From Chloroflexota bacterium (GTDB taxonomy: Bacteria; Chloroflexota; Anaerolineae; Anaerolineales; UBA11579), in NCBI GenBank assembly GCA_019456165.1, contig VRUJ01000001.1, forward strand, positions 62,001-126,000: DNA of 64,000 nt. Direction: 5' to 3'. Below are positions 26,903-35,382 of this stretch, piece by piece; the stretch's first letter is position 1; the number at the start of each line of letters is the position of its first letter. The notes beneath the pieces are model-generated. The model was not told the origin of the DNA. It did no database searches and saw only the letters and a program-made list of their open reading frames with translations. The position numbers and the translations under genes were made by a program.

Positions 26903-27163
26903 ATGACCTGTGATAATGAGAAAATACGCGTTGAACGCACCCAGCTAGGCGTGCGCATGGAAAAACAGCTCGTGAAGGTACTTAAAGCCATGGCCGGGTA
27001 CCATGACATGTCGCTCGGTGATCTTCTCGAAGGCATTGTCCTACATGCATTTGAGGGCAAAAGCCCTTTCTCAACGGAAGGAATTAAGAAGATCAATCAA
27101 CTTAAGGAAATCTATGGGGTTGATTACGACTCAAGCGCCTCGCATCATTTTGTCGAAGAATAA
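26903..27163 (+). CDS. small ribbon-helix-helix-like protein
   Basis: 86 residues with a clear AAAGGAA site. The segment RTQLGVRMEKQLVKVLKAMAGYHDMSLGDLLEGIVLHAF reads as a beta strand plus two helices, the plan of RHH DNA-binding proteins. No partner toxin gene follows. It lies 124 bases after the restriction-modification gene and could regulate it, but the family is not certain. Confidence 0.6.
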   Translation: MTCDNEKIRVERTQLGVRMEKQLVKVLKAMAGYHDMSLGDLLEGIVLHAFEGKSPFSTEGIKKINQLKEIYGVDYDSSASHHFVEE

Positions 27164-27214
27164 AACAATACCAACATACACCCAGCCAAAATTCAAATAT
27201 TATGGAGATATACG

Positions 27215-27592
27215 ATGCCAGATTTTACAATAAGTGAGATTGTCGTTCTAACTCTCTGGGCGGAGAATATACCCGCGGCAGTTAATTTCTATCATAATGT
27301 GCTCGGGTTAGAACCTTTGGCCACCCCTGGTCACGGCCATCAGCCGCATTTCAAGTTGAATAGAGCCACTTTAGTTATCAACCAAGGACAACCTCACGAA
27401 GCAGAAAATGCGAAACCAGACCGTTTTCCACTATTTGCTTTAGCTGTAAATGACCTGGATAAACTTGTCGGACAGTTGAGTACCCATGAAATTCCCCTGC
27501 CCTGGGGTATTGAAGGCCAATCTCCCAGGAAGTACGTTATGTTCCATGACCCAGCAGGCAACTTGATTGAACTGGTCCAGGGTCACTTATAA
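27215..27592 (+). CDS. VOC-family (glyoxalase/dioxygenase-like) protein
   Basis: 125 residues with two beta-alpha-beta-beta-beta modules: VVLTLWAENIPAAVNFYHNVLGLEP and the terminal FHDPAGNLIELVQG. Metal ligand positions are partly visible (Glu near the end; His in the HQPHFKLNRA strand). Substrate unknown. It follows the RHH-like gene on the same strand and ends in front of a two-way terminator. Confidence 0.85.
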   Translation: MPDFTISEIVVLTLWAENIPAAVNFYHNVLGLEPLATPGHGHQPHFKLNRATLVINQGQPHEAENAKPDRFPLFALAVNDLDKLVGQLSTHEIPLPWGIEGQSPRKYVMFHDPAGNLIELVQGHL

Positions 27593-27604
27593 ATCTTCCA
27601 AAAG

Positions 27605-27634
27605 AAAAAGAGACAACCTAAATGTCATCTTTTT
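27605..27634. terminator. bidirectional terminator-like hairpin
   Basis: AAAAAGAGACA / TGTC-A-TCTTTTT: 11 base pairs with one bulged A and a 7-base loop, between the convergent VOC gene and PASTA lipoprotein gene. A and T runs in both arms would serve either strand. Confidence 0.5.
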
Positions 27635-27710
27635 GCGAGTTTGTTTAATAATAAATTGCTGGGGTCAACTAATATTGGGTAATAAATCCAGAAACAAACG
27701 GGTATTTTCA

Positions 27711-28466
27711 TTACTCCTCAATTGAAAAGAATGTTATCCATAAAGTGAATGAAAAGCGCACAGGGTTGTTGTTGTGGATAATTACATTAAATGAACCGTC
27801 GCTCTCTGGAGTGTAAACCAGTCCGGGCATATTAGCATTAGTTATCCGTGCTGGCGAGAGGGCCATACGCCCGCAGCAATTAAATAACTCTGTCCAATCT
27901 ACATTGTCTGTAATGTTGTATGTATCAGAAGTATAGAAATTGTAAGGAATCCCCGCTTGCAAATCAACTGCATAAGAATATTGGCTGTTCGCGGCCACTT
28001 CCAAGCCTGAAACCACTTCTACAGCAACAACTTTCGCGGATACAAAAAGCCTGACGATACTGCCTGCCTCCAGTTCTGTTTCTGCTGGTGGGCGCTGCTC
28101 AACTATATCCCCCAAAGGAGCATCTTGGAAAGTGCGGTAGGTGGTTGTGGTTTCAAATCCTGCAGATTCTAATATTTGTATTGCTTCTTGGAGGATCATC
28201 CCTTCAACCAGCGGGACTACAAGATCTCCGCTCGGACTAATTACCTTTGTTGGAACAGTAGTAGGTCCTGGCAAGGTTGTGAGGGTTGCGGATGGTTCAA
28301 TTGTGCGTGTTGTAGAGGGTTCAGGCGTACGGGTTGGAGGCAGGTTCGTACTGGTAGATGTTGGGGCAGACGGGGCAGATTCTGTGGAGGTTGGTGCAGT
28401 CCCGCATGCGCTAAATAGTACTAGAATGATTACAGAAACACAAAGATGTAGTCCACTGCGTTTCAT
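27711..28466 (-). CDS. PASTA-domain lipoprotein
   Basis: Signal peptide with lipobox FSAC, Thr/Pro/Ser-rich spacer to about residue 80, then one PASTA domain: VVPLVEGMILQEAIQILESAGFETTTTYR, ending GDIVEQRPPAETELEAGSIVRLFVS. PASTA modules bind peptidoglycan or beta-lactams in kinases and PBPs. The last 90 residues form a beta domain of the pre-peptidase C-terminal kind (SQYSYAVDLQAGIPYNFY) with an unusual vicinal Cys pair (FNCCGRM). Isolated gene with its own leader; probably attached to the wall or membrane surface. Confidence 0.8.
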   Translation of the reverse strand: MKRSGLHLCVSVIILVLFSACGTAPTSTESAPSAPTSTSTNLPPTRTPEPSTTRTIEPSATLTTLPGPTTVPTKVISPSGDLVVPLVEGMILQEAIQILESAGFETTTTYRTFQDAPLGDIVEQRPPAETELEAGSIVRLFVSAKVVAVEVVSGLEVAANSQYSYAVDLQAGIPYNFYTSDTYNITDNVDWTELFNCCGRMALSPARITNANMPGLVYTPESDGSFNVIIHNNNPVRFSFTLWITFFSIEE

Positions 28467-28622
28467 TTTCTCCTCCTAATAATTCTAAACCATCTCAAAC
28501 AGATCTTCTCTGATTGTAGACCGATTTAGGCAACTAAATAATTGAAGATATCAGATAGGGAAAATAGTTATCTGTTCTGGTCTGGATACCTGTACATTAT
28601 TATATCCCCATTTACTTGCGCC

Positions 28623-29552
28623 TTACTCTTCAGAAGGGAAGAATTCATCTCCAAGTCTGCGCAGTTCCTGCTCCCATACATCTTCAAGTGGGCTAAAGGA
28701 TTTCTCCTGAAATTCATTTCTCAAACGCTCCATATATTCCCCAACGCGCAGGTCCGGGTATTTTTCATCAAGCTCACTCACGTTGTCATCCAACTTTTTA
28801 ATAAGTTCGTCCCCTTTTGTCTCCAATTCTTCCAGGTCGAAGGTTAACTGCAGCATATGATTTACCCGCCGCATAGCACCCAACCAAGCAATGTAATCAT
28901 TTTCTACTCGGATAGTTTTAGAAATCTCCTCCATGCTTCCAAATTGGTAGATGGGGCAAAAAGAATAAAAACCAATCACTTCAATCTTATGCTCACCAGC
29001 GCGTTGGCAAACATACGAGCCGATGCTGCCAGGCCCTTGATAATTAGACAGATCCACCGCCAAGTTGTCTACTTCCTCACGCAGCGAAGGCAAGCTGTAT
29101 ATACTGGTTGAATAACGTTCCTTATCATAAGGGACTTCCGCATAGATGCCCCCAAACAAGATTATCCGTTTGACTTTTAACTCTCTAGCCGCGTTTAGGA
29201 AAGCGCGAGTATATCTTTCAACATCCATGTGTGGCTCATCACCGATAAAAAATACGACGCCTTTATTACCAATTTCAGCGTAATGAAATTCATTGCGCTG
29301 GGTATGAATCCCCTGGGGGTGTCCATCTTTGTGGCGGACCATAGGACGCATAAAATGCTGCGCGCCAGGTAATTGGAATAGATAATACCCATCTGGGTTT
29401 ATGGTCCCAATTTTTTTGGCGTCGTATTCTTGAATTAGATAATCAGGCAACCCTGAGGACATTCCACCTCCATCCACCCACTGACGCCAACCAGCTAACA
29501 TGTAAATTTCTTTGGCTTTGGGTCGTTCCGAGAGTTCGAATTGATCACTCAT
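28623..29552 (-). CDS. PAC2 family protein
   Basis: 309 residues. The PAC2 fold (proteasome assembly chaperone 2) is seen in the opening EIYMLAGWRQWVDGG and in VKRIILFGGIYAEVPY and SIGSYVCQRA blocks. The C-terminal 80 residues are a charged helical tail (LEELETKGDELIKKLDDNVSELDEKYP) likely to form a coiled coil. Bacterial members have no assigned activity, and no proteasome gene is visible here. Confidence 0.82.
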   Translation of the reverse strand: MSDQFELSERPKAKEIYMLAGWRQWVDGGGMSSGLPDYLIQEYDAKKIGTINPDGYYLFQLPGAQHFMRPMVRHKDGHPQGIHTQRNEFHYAEIGNKGVVFFIGDEPHMDVERYTRAFLNAARELKVKRIILFGGIYAEVPYDKERYSTSIYSLPSLREEVDNLAVDLSNYQGPGSIGSYVCQRAGEHKIEVIGFYSFCPIYQFGSMEEISKTIRVENDYIAWLGAMRRVNHMLQLTFDLEELETKGDELIKKLDDNVSELDEKYPDLRVGEYMERLRNEFQEKSFSPLEDVWEQELRRLGDEFFPSEE

Positions 29553-29692
29553 TCCGCTTTCCTTGTCACTTTTGATTCAGTAAGTAATTCTTCTGAATTA
29601 TTCTACCTTATTTGTCCAGAAAAAATCAAATATCTCTTTGGAAAAAATAGCTCTAGATCGTCATCGGTAGGTGATATTACAGATTATTTTGG

Positions 29693-30562
29693 TCAGTCTT
29701 GCACAAATGTGCCGTTTCTCAGGTCAATAAAGGCTTGCTCAATTTCTTGCTCTGTGTTCATAACAAATGGCCCGTATGGGACTATAGCTTCATTGATGGG
29801 AGTGCCTGCCATCAGGATAAAACGGGCCGGGGAGCTTGTCCCAGCCTGAATACGGATATAGTCCCCATCCCCAAAGACCACCATGCTCACCGCCTTCACC
29901 ATTTCGCCACGCCCATCGGTATCCAAACCTAATATCGCTTCTCCCTCAAAGAGGTAGGCGTATACGGCATTTCCTGGAGCAATTGGCAGACTGAATTCCA
30001 CGTTAGGGTCTAAAGTGACATCCATATAAAGCGGTTGGATTGCAATCTCGGTTGCAGAACCTATCAGCCCTGCGTATTCACCCGCCACGAGGCGCACTTT
30101 TTGGCCGTCTTTTTCCAGCTCGGGGATATCGTCAGCATGAATATCTTGGTAGCGCGGCGCGCTCATCTTGAGGGCTACGGGTAAATTGACCCACAACTGG
30201 AAGCCGAATACGGTTCCTTCTGGTCCGCGTTTGGGCATTTCTTCATGCAAGATTCCGCGCCCACTCGTCATCCATTGTGCGCTGCCCGGGCCAATCACCC
30301 CGGAATTGCCCAAGCTGTCGCGGTGGCGCGTGTTGCCTTCTAGCATATATGTGACCGTCTCGATGCCGCGATGGGGGTGGGTGGGAAAGCCCACGATGGG
30401 ACCTTCGATAGGATCGTTGAAAGCGAAGTGGTCGAATAATAAGAAGGGGTCAAAGAGGTTGGCGCGTGAGGGACCAAATGAACGGCGCAGCAATACACCC
30501 GCACCTTCGATGACATACTGTGGGGAGATTATTTGGGTTACCTTGCGTGGTGCATCTGCCAT
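29693..30562 (-). CDS. pirin family protein
   Basis: Two-cupin pirin. The N-terminal cupin has the metal-binding set HPHRGIETV and, further on, GRGILHEEMP, matching the His-His-His-Glu iron site. The second cupin (LMAGTPINEAIVPYGPFVMNT) carries the usual C-terminal signature with GGxPxxE-like ending. Some pirins are quercetinases, others regulators; no choice is possible here. Same strand as the PAC2 gene. Confidence 0.93.
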   Translation of the reverse strand: MADAPRKVTQIISPQYVIEGAGVLLRRSFGPSRANLFDPFLLFDHFAFNDPIEGPIVGFPTHPHRGIETVTYMLEGNTRHRDSLGNSGVIGPGSAQWMTSGRGILHEEMPKRGPEGTVFGFQLWVNLPVALKMSAPRYQDIHADDIPELEKDGQKVRLVAGEYAGLIGSATEIAIQPLYMDVTLDPNVEFSLPIAPGNAVYAYLFEGEAILGLDTDGRGEMVKAVSMVVFGDGDYIRIQAGTSSPARFILMAGTPINEAIVPYGPFVMNTEQEIEQAFIDLRNGTFVQD

Positions 30563-30753
30563 AAACTTGAATCCTTATTGTTATTTGGACAATGTATGTC
30601 TAAATTATATCAAAGTTTGTTGATCTATGACTAATAGACTTTGTGAAATCCACATGGCTTACCTGCTCTTCTACCCTTGTGCATATATGGCAAATCTTGG
30701 ATTATGCAATATAATTACAAATAAGGTATACTTTATATGGATTGGAGGACCAA

Positions 30754-31347
30754 ATGATATTAAAAAATAGACCAAATGAGAAGGTGATGCTTTATCACTT
30801 ATTGGATCACCCTTTTTATCAAGCCTGGAATGACGGCTCATTACCGTTAGAAGGCTTGAAAACATATGCCGAAGAATATGGCGCTTTTATCACAGCAATT
30901 CCACAGGGCTGGGAGACGCTTAATGATCTGGAGACTGTTGAAGAAGAAAAAGAGCATGCGGAATTGTGGAAAGTTTTTGCAGACGGCCTAGAAACTCAAG
31001 TTGGCAGCGCAAATTTGAAGCAGACCAAAGCCCTGGTAGAAGAGGCAGGCAAACTGTTTGCCCAGCCTCCCACTGCAATGGGAGCCTTATACGCTTTTGA
31101 AGTTCAGCAGCCAGAAACCGCACAATCTAAATTAGCCGGCTTGCGAGAATTTTATGATTTACCTGAAGCGTGTGAAAAGTACTTCATCGAGCACACCAAC
31201 AACCAACATGAAGCCCAGAAATTGTTGAACAAAATAGACACGCTTGATGAAATATCTCAGTTTGAGGCAGAAAAAGCTGCTTTGCAGATGAGCAAGCTGC
31301 TCTGGGATGCTCTAAGCGGTATTCATGAAACTTGTACGGTTAATTAG
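30754..31347 (+). CDS. CADD/TenA-like heme-oxygenase-fold protein with altered metal site
   Basis: The ATG at 30754 has GGAGG 5 bases ahead (the frame can also begin at a TTG 4 codons upstream). The helical body matches the CADD-type heme-oxygenase-like oxidase group: HPFYQAWNDGSLPLEGLKTYAEEYG, EHAELW, and ALYAFEVQQPETAQSKLAGLREFY. In active diiron members the last helix has H-x3-D-x2-H; here it reads EHTNNQHEAQ, with no Asp at the expected place. So metal binding and chemistry are uncertain. CADD itself supplies p-aminobenzoate in Chlamydia; no folate genes are adjacent. Confidence 0.7.
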   Translation: MILKNRPNEKVMLYHLLDHPFYQAWNDGSLPLEGLKTYAEEYGAFITAIPQGWETLNDLETVEEEKEHAELWKVFADGLETQVGSANLKQTKALVEEAGKLFAQPPTAMGALYAFEVQQPETAQSKLAGLREFYDLPEACEKYFIEHTNNQHEAQKLLNKIDTLDEISQFEAEKAALQMSKLLWDALSGIHETCTVN

Positions 31348-31355
31348 GATCAAAA

Positions 31356-31392
31356 ATCCCCAGCTGCAAATTGTAACTGGGGATCATTTTTT
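31356..31392. terminator. bidirectional terminator between convergent genes
   Basis: ATCCCCAG / CTGGGGAT, 8-bp stem with a 13-base loop, A-rich on the left and T-run (CATTTTTTATTT) on the right. It sits between the CADD-like gene (ends 31347) and the PilZ gene (ends 31395). Confidence 0.85.
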
Positions 31393-31394
31393 AT

Positions 31395-31757
31395 TTAATG
31401 CTCGACGTGCGAGAATTCGTCGATGATCCCCTGGAGAAGCCTGCGTTGCTCGTCTGTGTTGTCTAGAAATTCAAGGCCAAATCCGAACAAGCCAGTTTGA
31501 TTATATTGGCTGAACCAGCGAAATTGAACATCTGCTTCAAAATCATCCAAGCCGTTTTTGGAGTGATTCAGTGGAATGATAATTGGGAACTCTGCGTTCA
31601 ATTCCATTGTGGTTTTGTGGGTAATCAGCATACCCCCAAGTGATAGATCAACCAGCCTGCCGAGCCTCTCCCCAGAAGCTTTCTGAAAAACTTCAAGGGC
31701 TTTGACCAGATGACGCATTTCTTTTCTTTTTTCTGTGCCGCTTCCACTCTCAGCCAT
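31395..31757 (-). CDS. PilZ domain protein
   Basis: 120 residues with a c-di-GMP-binding PilZ plan: an RxxxR-like segment (RKEMRHLVK) and the loop DLSLGGMLI, followed by a beta barrel (FPIIIPLNHS, VQFRWFSQY, LFGFGLEFLD). It is the only c-di-GMP effector seen in the window; no GGDEF or EAL gene is adjacent. Binding is predicted from the motifs and not tested. Confidence 0.88.
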   Translation of the reverse strand: MAESGSGTEKRKEMRHLVKALEVFQKASGERLGRLVDLSLGGMLITHKTTMELNAEFPIIIPLNHSKNGLDDFEADVQFRWFSQYNQTGLFGFGLEFLDNTDEQRRLLQGIIDEFSHVEH

Positions 31758-31991
31758 AGCTCACTCCTATGCCTGTGATTATATCGCGAGACTGCTTTTT
31801 GTGATACACGCTTTTAGGATGTTTTACTTACAAGATTCTTAGGTTTTCCGGAAGCGCCGGCCGCTCACAATCAGAAATCCAGCGAAGTTATCTAGCAATT
31901 GATAAATAGAAATAAATAAATCGTTGTGCATAATCTTACTCTGATATAAAATTTCCCTGGATCTAATAGAATAACCAGAAAAGGATATTAT

Positions 31992-32813
31992 ATGAAGTGC
32001 GATCTTGGAAATATTACCGCTTATTATGAAACTTATGGAGAAGGAAAACCGATCATTTTTCTGCATGGTTGGAATATTAAGGGAGATCATCGTCAATGGT
32101 CGGAAATTACAGAACCTTTTTTCCAAAATAAAAATGGGTGGCAGCGCATATATGTTGATCTGCCGGGTATGGGCAAGACCCCGGGTGCGGATTGGATCAG
32201 CAACAGCGAAGATGTAGTCAATATCCTGTTGAAGTTCATAGATAAATTGCTGCCTGATCAGAAAGTTCTTCTGGCCGGGTTTTCATATGGGGGATATATT
32301 GCCCAAGGCATTGTCTATCAAAAACCTGAAATCGTAGATGGACTTTGCCTGCTTGCACCAGTTACCCGTGATCCCAGCCAGAGAACATTACCCGAGCACG
32401 TCGTTTTGCAGGAGGACAAAGAACTATTAGCAGAATTAATACCTGAAGAAGCGCAGGTTTTCCAGATGATTTTTGTTGTTCAGACTCGGAAAATATTGGA
32501 CGCTACTAAGGCATTTAATGCACGAGAACCTGGAGATCAAAAATTCCTGGATCGATTATATGAAAACTATATCTTTTCATACGATGTAGAAAAACTTCCC
32601 CATCCTTTTGATAAACCATCTTTGATAGTAACAGGAAGACAAGACGCGATTACAGGTTATCAAAGCCCGTGGAATATTTTACATAATTACCCTCGAGCTT
32701 CGTTTATTGTGCTTGATAAAGCTGGACACATCCTTATGTGGGAGCAAGAAGAATTATTCCTCAATCTCTTTAGCGAGTGGTTGGATAGGGTTGCGGAACA
32801 GATAGAAGCATAA
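31992..32813 (+). CDS. alpha/beta hydrolase
   Basis: 273 residues with an intact catalytic set: HGWNIKGDH oxyanion region, nucleophile elbow GFSYGG (Ser98), acid near VTGRQDAITGY and His in KAGHILMWEQ. AAAAGGA precedes the ATG. The substrate cannot be told. Unlike the hydrolase gene at 3.0 kb, this copy keeps its Ser. A damaged methyltransferase gene follows on the same strand. Confidence 0.88.
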   Translation: MKCDLGNITAYYETYGEGKPIIFLHGWNIKGDHRQWSEITEPFFQNKNGWQRIYVDLPGMGKTPGADWISNSEDVVNILLKFIDKLLPDQKVLLAGFSYGGYIAQGIVYQKPEIVDGLCLLAPVTRDPSQRTLPEHVVLQEDKELLAELIPEEAQVFQMIFVVQTRKILDATKAFNAREPGDQKFLDRLYENYIFSYDVEKLPHPFDKPSLIVTGRQDAITGYQSPWNILHNYPRASFIVLDKAGHILMWEQEELFLNLFSEWLDRVAEQIEA

Positions 32814-32867
32814 TCTCTCATTTTAGGTATGCTTTCATATAGTTCATTTGGAAAAAAAGGACTAAAG

Positions 32868-33698
32868 ATGGTGAATTCGCAACAGAATAAGAAAAATGAG
32901 GTAAAGGAATACTTCAGCGATGCGTCAATGCCGGATTTTGGCGTGGATGCGCGCTTTTTCCCCTCCGCGGGCCAGAGGCTGATATAGCTTGCCGGAATAA
33001 TGGCTGGGGATAAAGTATTGGATGTGGCTGCCGGCCGCGGCGCGATCCTTTTTCCAGCCGCGGAGCTTGTGGGTGAGACTGGAGACGTCATTGGGATTGA
33101 CCTGGCTGAAGGCATGGTCTCTGCTACGATGAAAGATATTAAGGCCAGGGGAATCGGAAATGCATCCATGCAAGTGATGGATGCTGAAAATCTCGAGTTT
33201 GAATCTAACTTCTTCGACCGAGTTGCCTGCGGGTTTGCTTTATTCTTCTTCCCAAATCTCGATAAAGCCCTGCGAGAGTTCTTGCGCGTCCTCAAACAGG
33301 GCGGGGTTCTGGCAGCGACGACATTTGGCGATGCTGAAGATCAGATGGGGTGGTACGAGGCCATGTTGGAGAAATATAATCTCGCTCGAGATATTCCCGT
33401 GACTGAGTCACTTGAAAGACCAGAAGACCCGCATAATGCTTTCAATGCAGCCGGGTTCTCTGATATCCAGATAACCAAAGAAAGCTTTGATTCCACATAC
33501 AATGATGAAGAAGAATGGTGGGCGCATCTATGGAAGACCGCGGATCGTTCACCCCTCGAAACTCTAAGTGATGGGCAGCTAGATTCTCTAAAGAAAGAGG
33601 CCTTTGCAGATATCCAGGCATTGAAAGATGCAGACGGGATTCGAGTGCCTTATACCGTGCTCTTCACAATAGGGAAAAGGATTACGGAGAAGATGTGA
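32868..33698 (+). pseudogene. SAM-dependent methyltransferase gene with in-frame amber codon
   Basis: The ATG at 32868 (AAGG about 7 bases ahead) opens a frame that stops at TAG 32985-32987 after 39 codons and continues in the same frame to 33698. Before the stop: PDFGVDARFFPSAGQRLI; after it: LAGIMAGDKVLDVAAGRGAILFPAAELVG, with motif I VLDVAAGRG. This continuity matches the usual 'QRLIELAGI' stretch of class I methyltransferases, so TAG replaced a sense codon by one base. Re-initiation at the ATG 33000 would give a 232-residue protein lacking the first helix. Either recently inactivated or a read error. Confidence 0.85.
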
Positions 33699-33906
33699 GA
33701 GGATGCAACGAGGAGAGAGGGGGAGCGAAGGAGCAAACCCGTGCCAGTGAGTTCGTTAGGTTAAATCCCTCCGCCCCTGCCTCTGAATTCCGTGAACATA
33801 ATTATTTATATTTAGTTTATAATGGATTCAGTAAAGAAGGTGAGCCATTTCAGAAAAAATTCTATTAGTCTTATTAGATTGATACGATTGTGGAGGAGCA
33901 GCAACA

Positions 33907-34764
33907 ATGTTTAAACGCACACTTTTAGTTTTATCAATAATTATCTTCGCCAGCTTAGCCTGCCAAACTGTGACCGGGAGGAGTGAAGAATCTGAGGACA
34001 GAGAAGCTTCTGAGGACAGAGAGGCTTCTGAGGAGAGAGAGGCTTCTGAGGAGACTGAAGCGCCGGATGAGGCTGAAGCGCCTGATGAGACTGAAGCGCC
34101 TGATGAGATTGAAGTGCCTGACCCACCTTATGAATGCACCGACGATATTGGCTGCGTGGAAATCGCACCCGGCGACCCCGTAAAGATCGCTTCGCTTCAG
34201 GTTATCAGCGGCTCCGTGGCCAGCCTGGGAACCGACCAGGTTCGCGGTATAGAATTAGCCATGGCAGCCAGGGATAACCAAATTCTTGGCCACCCAATCG
34301 AACTGCAAGCTGAGGACGAAGGCTGCTCAGCAGCGGGAGGCACCGCCGGCGCATCTCTTCTTGTTGCTGACCCACAGATAATCGGTATTGTCGGCACAAC
34401 CTGCTCTGGCGCTGCTATACCTGCCTCGCAGATCATGTCTCAAGCTGGTTTGGTTATGATCTCCGGCTCCAACGCAGCCCCGAGTCTGACATCTCAACCT
34501 TTGGGCATAACCCGCGGCCAGTACTGGCAGCCCGGCTACTTCCGCACCTCCCACAATGACGAGGTTCAGGGCACCGCGGCTGCCAACTTCGCGTATAACG
34601 AACTTGGTATCACACGAGCGGCCAGCATCCACGATGGAGATTTTTACACCGAGGGCCTCGCAACCGTATTCAACCGCGAATTTGAAGCCATTGGCGGCGA
34701 GATAGTTTTGGCTACCGCCATTGATAGAGGCGACACAGACATGCGCTCAGTGCTAGAATCTGCC
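33907..34764 (+). pseudogene. branched-chain-amino-acid-type ABC substrate-binding lipoprotein, 3' half missing
   Basis: Periplasmic-binding-protein type 1 lipoprotein. Signal peptide with lipobox SLAC, a repeat-coded acidic linker, then the normal fold: VKIASLQVISGSVASLGTDQVRGIELA, DEGCSAAGGTA, IGIVGTTCSGAAIPASQIM, SNAAPSLTSQP. It runs properly to TAIDRGDTDMRSVLE and then, around 34761, changes to nonsense (the frame closes at 34902). The last ~150 residues of the fold are absent. The join lies on a transposase remnant in opposite orientation. No permease or ATPase genes are nearby. Confidence 0.88.
33994..34119 (+). repeat. 18-bp tandem repeat, seven copies, coding for an acidic linker
   Basis: Seven contiguous 18-bp units encode six-residue repeats EDREAS, EDREAS, EEREAS, EETEAP, DEAEAP, DETEAP, DEIEVP. 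They form the linker between the lipid-anchored Cys and the binding domain. Gradual change along the array shows it has drifted since expansion. Confidence 0.88.
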
Positions 34765-34912
34765 GCCTCTCTTTGTTTGAGCCTTTTGACCCCTGCCTTC
34801 TGGATTATTTCTAGTCGTGTCAGTTCTTTCTTGCTCATGGATAGTAGATCCTTTGCCATTGCTCACTCCTGCTTTGTCATTTTTCAAAACAGGACATTTT
34901 AACTTGGGACAA
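34761..34912 (-). mobile_element. IS remnant: N-terminal fragment of an ISNCY-like transposase and one element end
   Basis: On the minus strand an ATG at 34859 opens MAKDLLSMSKKELTRLEIIQKAGVKRLKQREAA, the typical helix-turn-helix opening of ISNCY-like transposases (which normally continue into ..GLSxRQVxRL). It ends at about 34761, where it meets the truncated binding-protein gene. Upstream of the ATG, 34873-34912 carries TTTGTCATTTTTC, GGACATTTTAAC and GGGACAAAT, an arrangement like the terminal region of such elements. The exact tip and any target duplication cannot be fixed. The remaining ~90% of the transposase is missing. Confidence 0.7.
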
Positions 34913-34966
34913 ATAGGACTCTACTACTTTGGGCTAACACTATCCTTGACAAATATGGTAGCTTAC

Positions 34967-34995
34967 TTGCGCATTTATTCGAAATGTGAGATAAT
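34967..34995 (+). promoter_or_regulatory. promoter of the toxin-antitoxin operon
   Basis: TTGCGC at 34967-34972, 17-base spacer, GATAAT at 34990-34995. It lies directly before an inverted repeat and 48 bases before the toxin start. Confidence 0.6.
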
Positions 34996-34998
34996 ATC

Positions 34999-35017
34999 GT
35001 TAACCCCACGCGTTAAC
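34999..35017. promoter_or_regulatory. candidate operator of the toxin-antitoxin operon
   Basis: GTTAAC-cccacgc-GTTAAC, two identical palindromic hexamers 13 bases apart, just downstream of the -10 box. The placement suits autorepression by the HTH-containing antitoxin, as in higBA systems (inference). Confidence 0.55.
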
Positions 35018-35043
35018 AAAACTAATAAGGGGGTTCAATCCGT

Positions 35044-35382
35044 GTGAAAATAATATTTCGAACCACAAAATTTGAAAAATTATGTAACAACGATAAACAA
35101 TTACAAAAAAAGTATGGAAAACGAATGGCAAAAATAATTCGCCGAAGACTCGATGAACTCAACGCGGCCGAATCGTTAGCAATTATGCGAACACTTCCAC
35201 AAGCGAGGTGTCATGAATTAACTGCTGATCGCAAAGGACAACTTTCTGTTGATTTAAAACATCCTCACAGATTAATAATCGAACCTGCAGATGACCCTGT
35301 CCCAAGAAAACCTGATGGTGGGCTTGATTGGAATAAAGTCACATGTATCCGTGTTATCGAAGTGGAGGATACCCATGGATAG
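35044..35382 (+). CDS. HigB/RelE-like toxin
   Basis: 112 residues, GTG start, GGGGG about 10 bases ahead. The plan KIIFRTTKFEKLCNNDKQLQKKYGKRMAKIIRRRLDELNAAESLAIMRTLPQARCHELTADRKGQLSVDLKHPHRLIIEPA is that of HigB-type plasmid-maintenance killer proteins, ribosome-dependent mRNA interferases. The last codons overlap the antitoxin ATG by 8 bases. AT content is clearly above that of the core genes in the window, suggesting acquisition. Confidence 0.85.
   Translation: MKIIFRTTKFEKLCNNDKQLQKKYGKRMAKIIRRRLDELNAAESLAIMRTLPQARCHELTADRKGQLSVDLKHPHRLIIEPADDPVPRKPDGGLDWNKVTCIRVIEVEDTHG

Noticed and set aside
33941-34183. Small repeat-rich frames in both strands over the acidic linker
   Set aside because: By-products of the 18-bp repeat inside the binding-protein gene.
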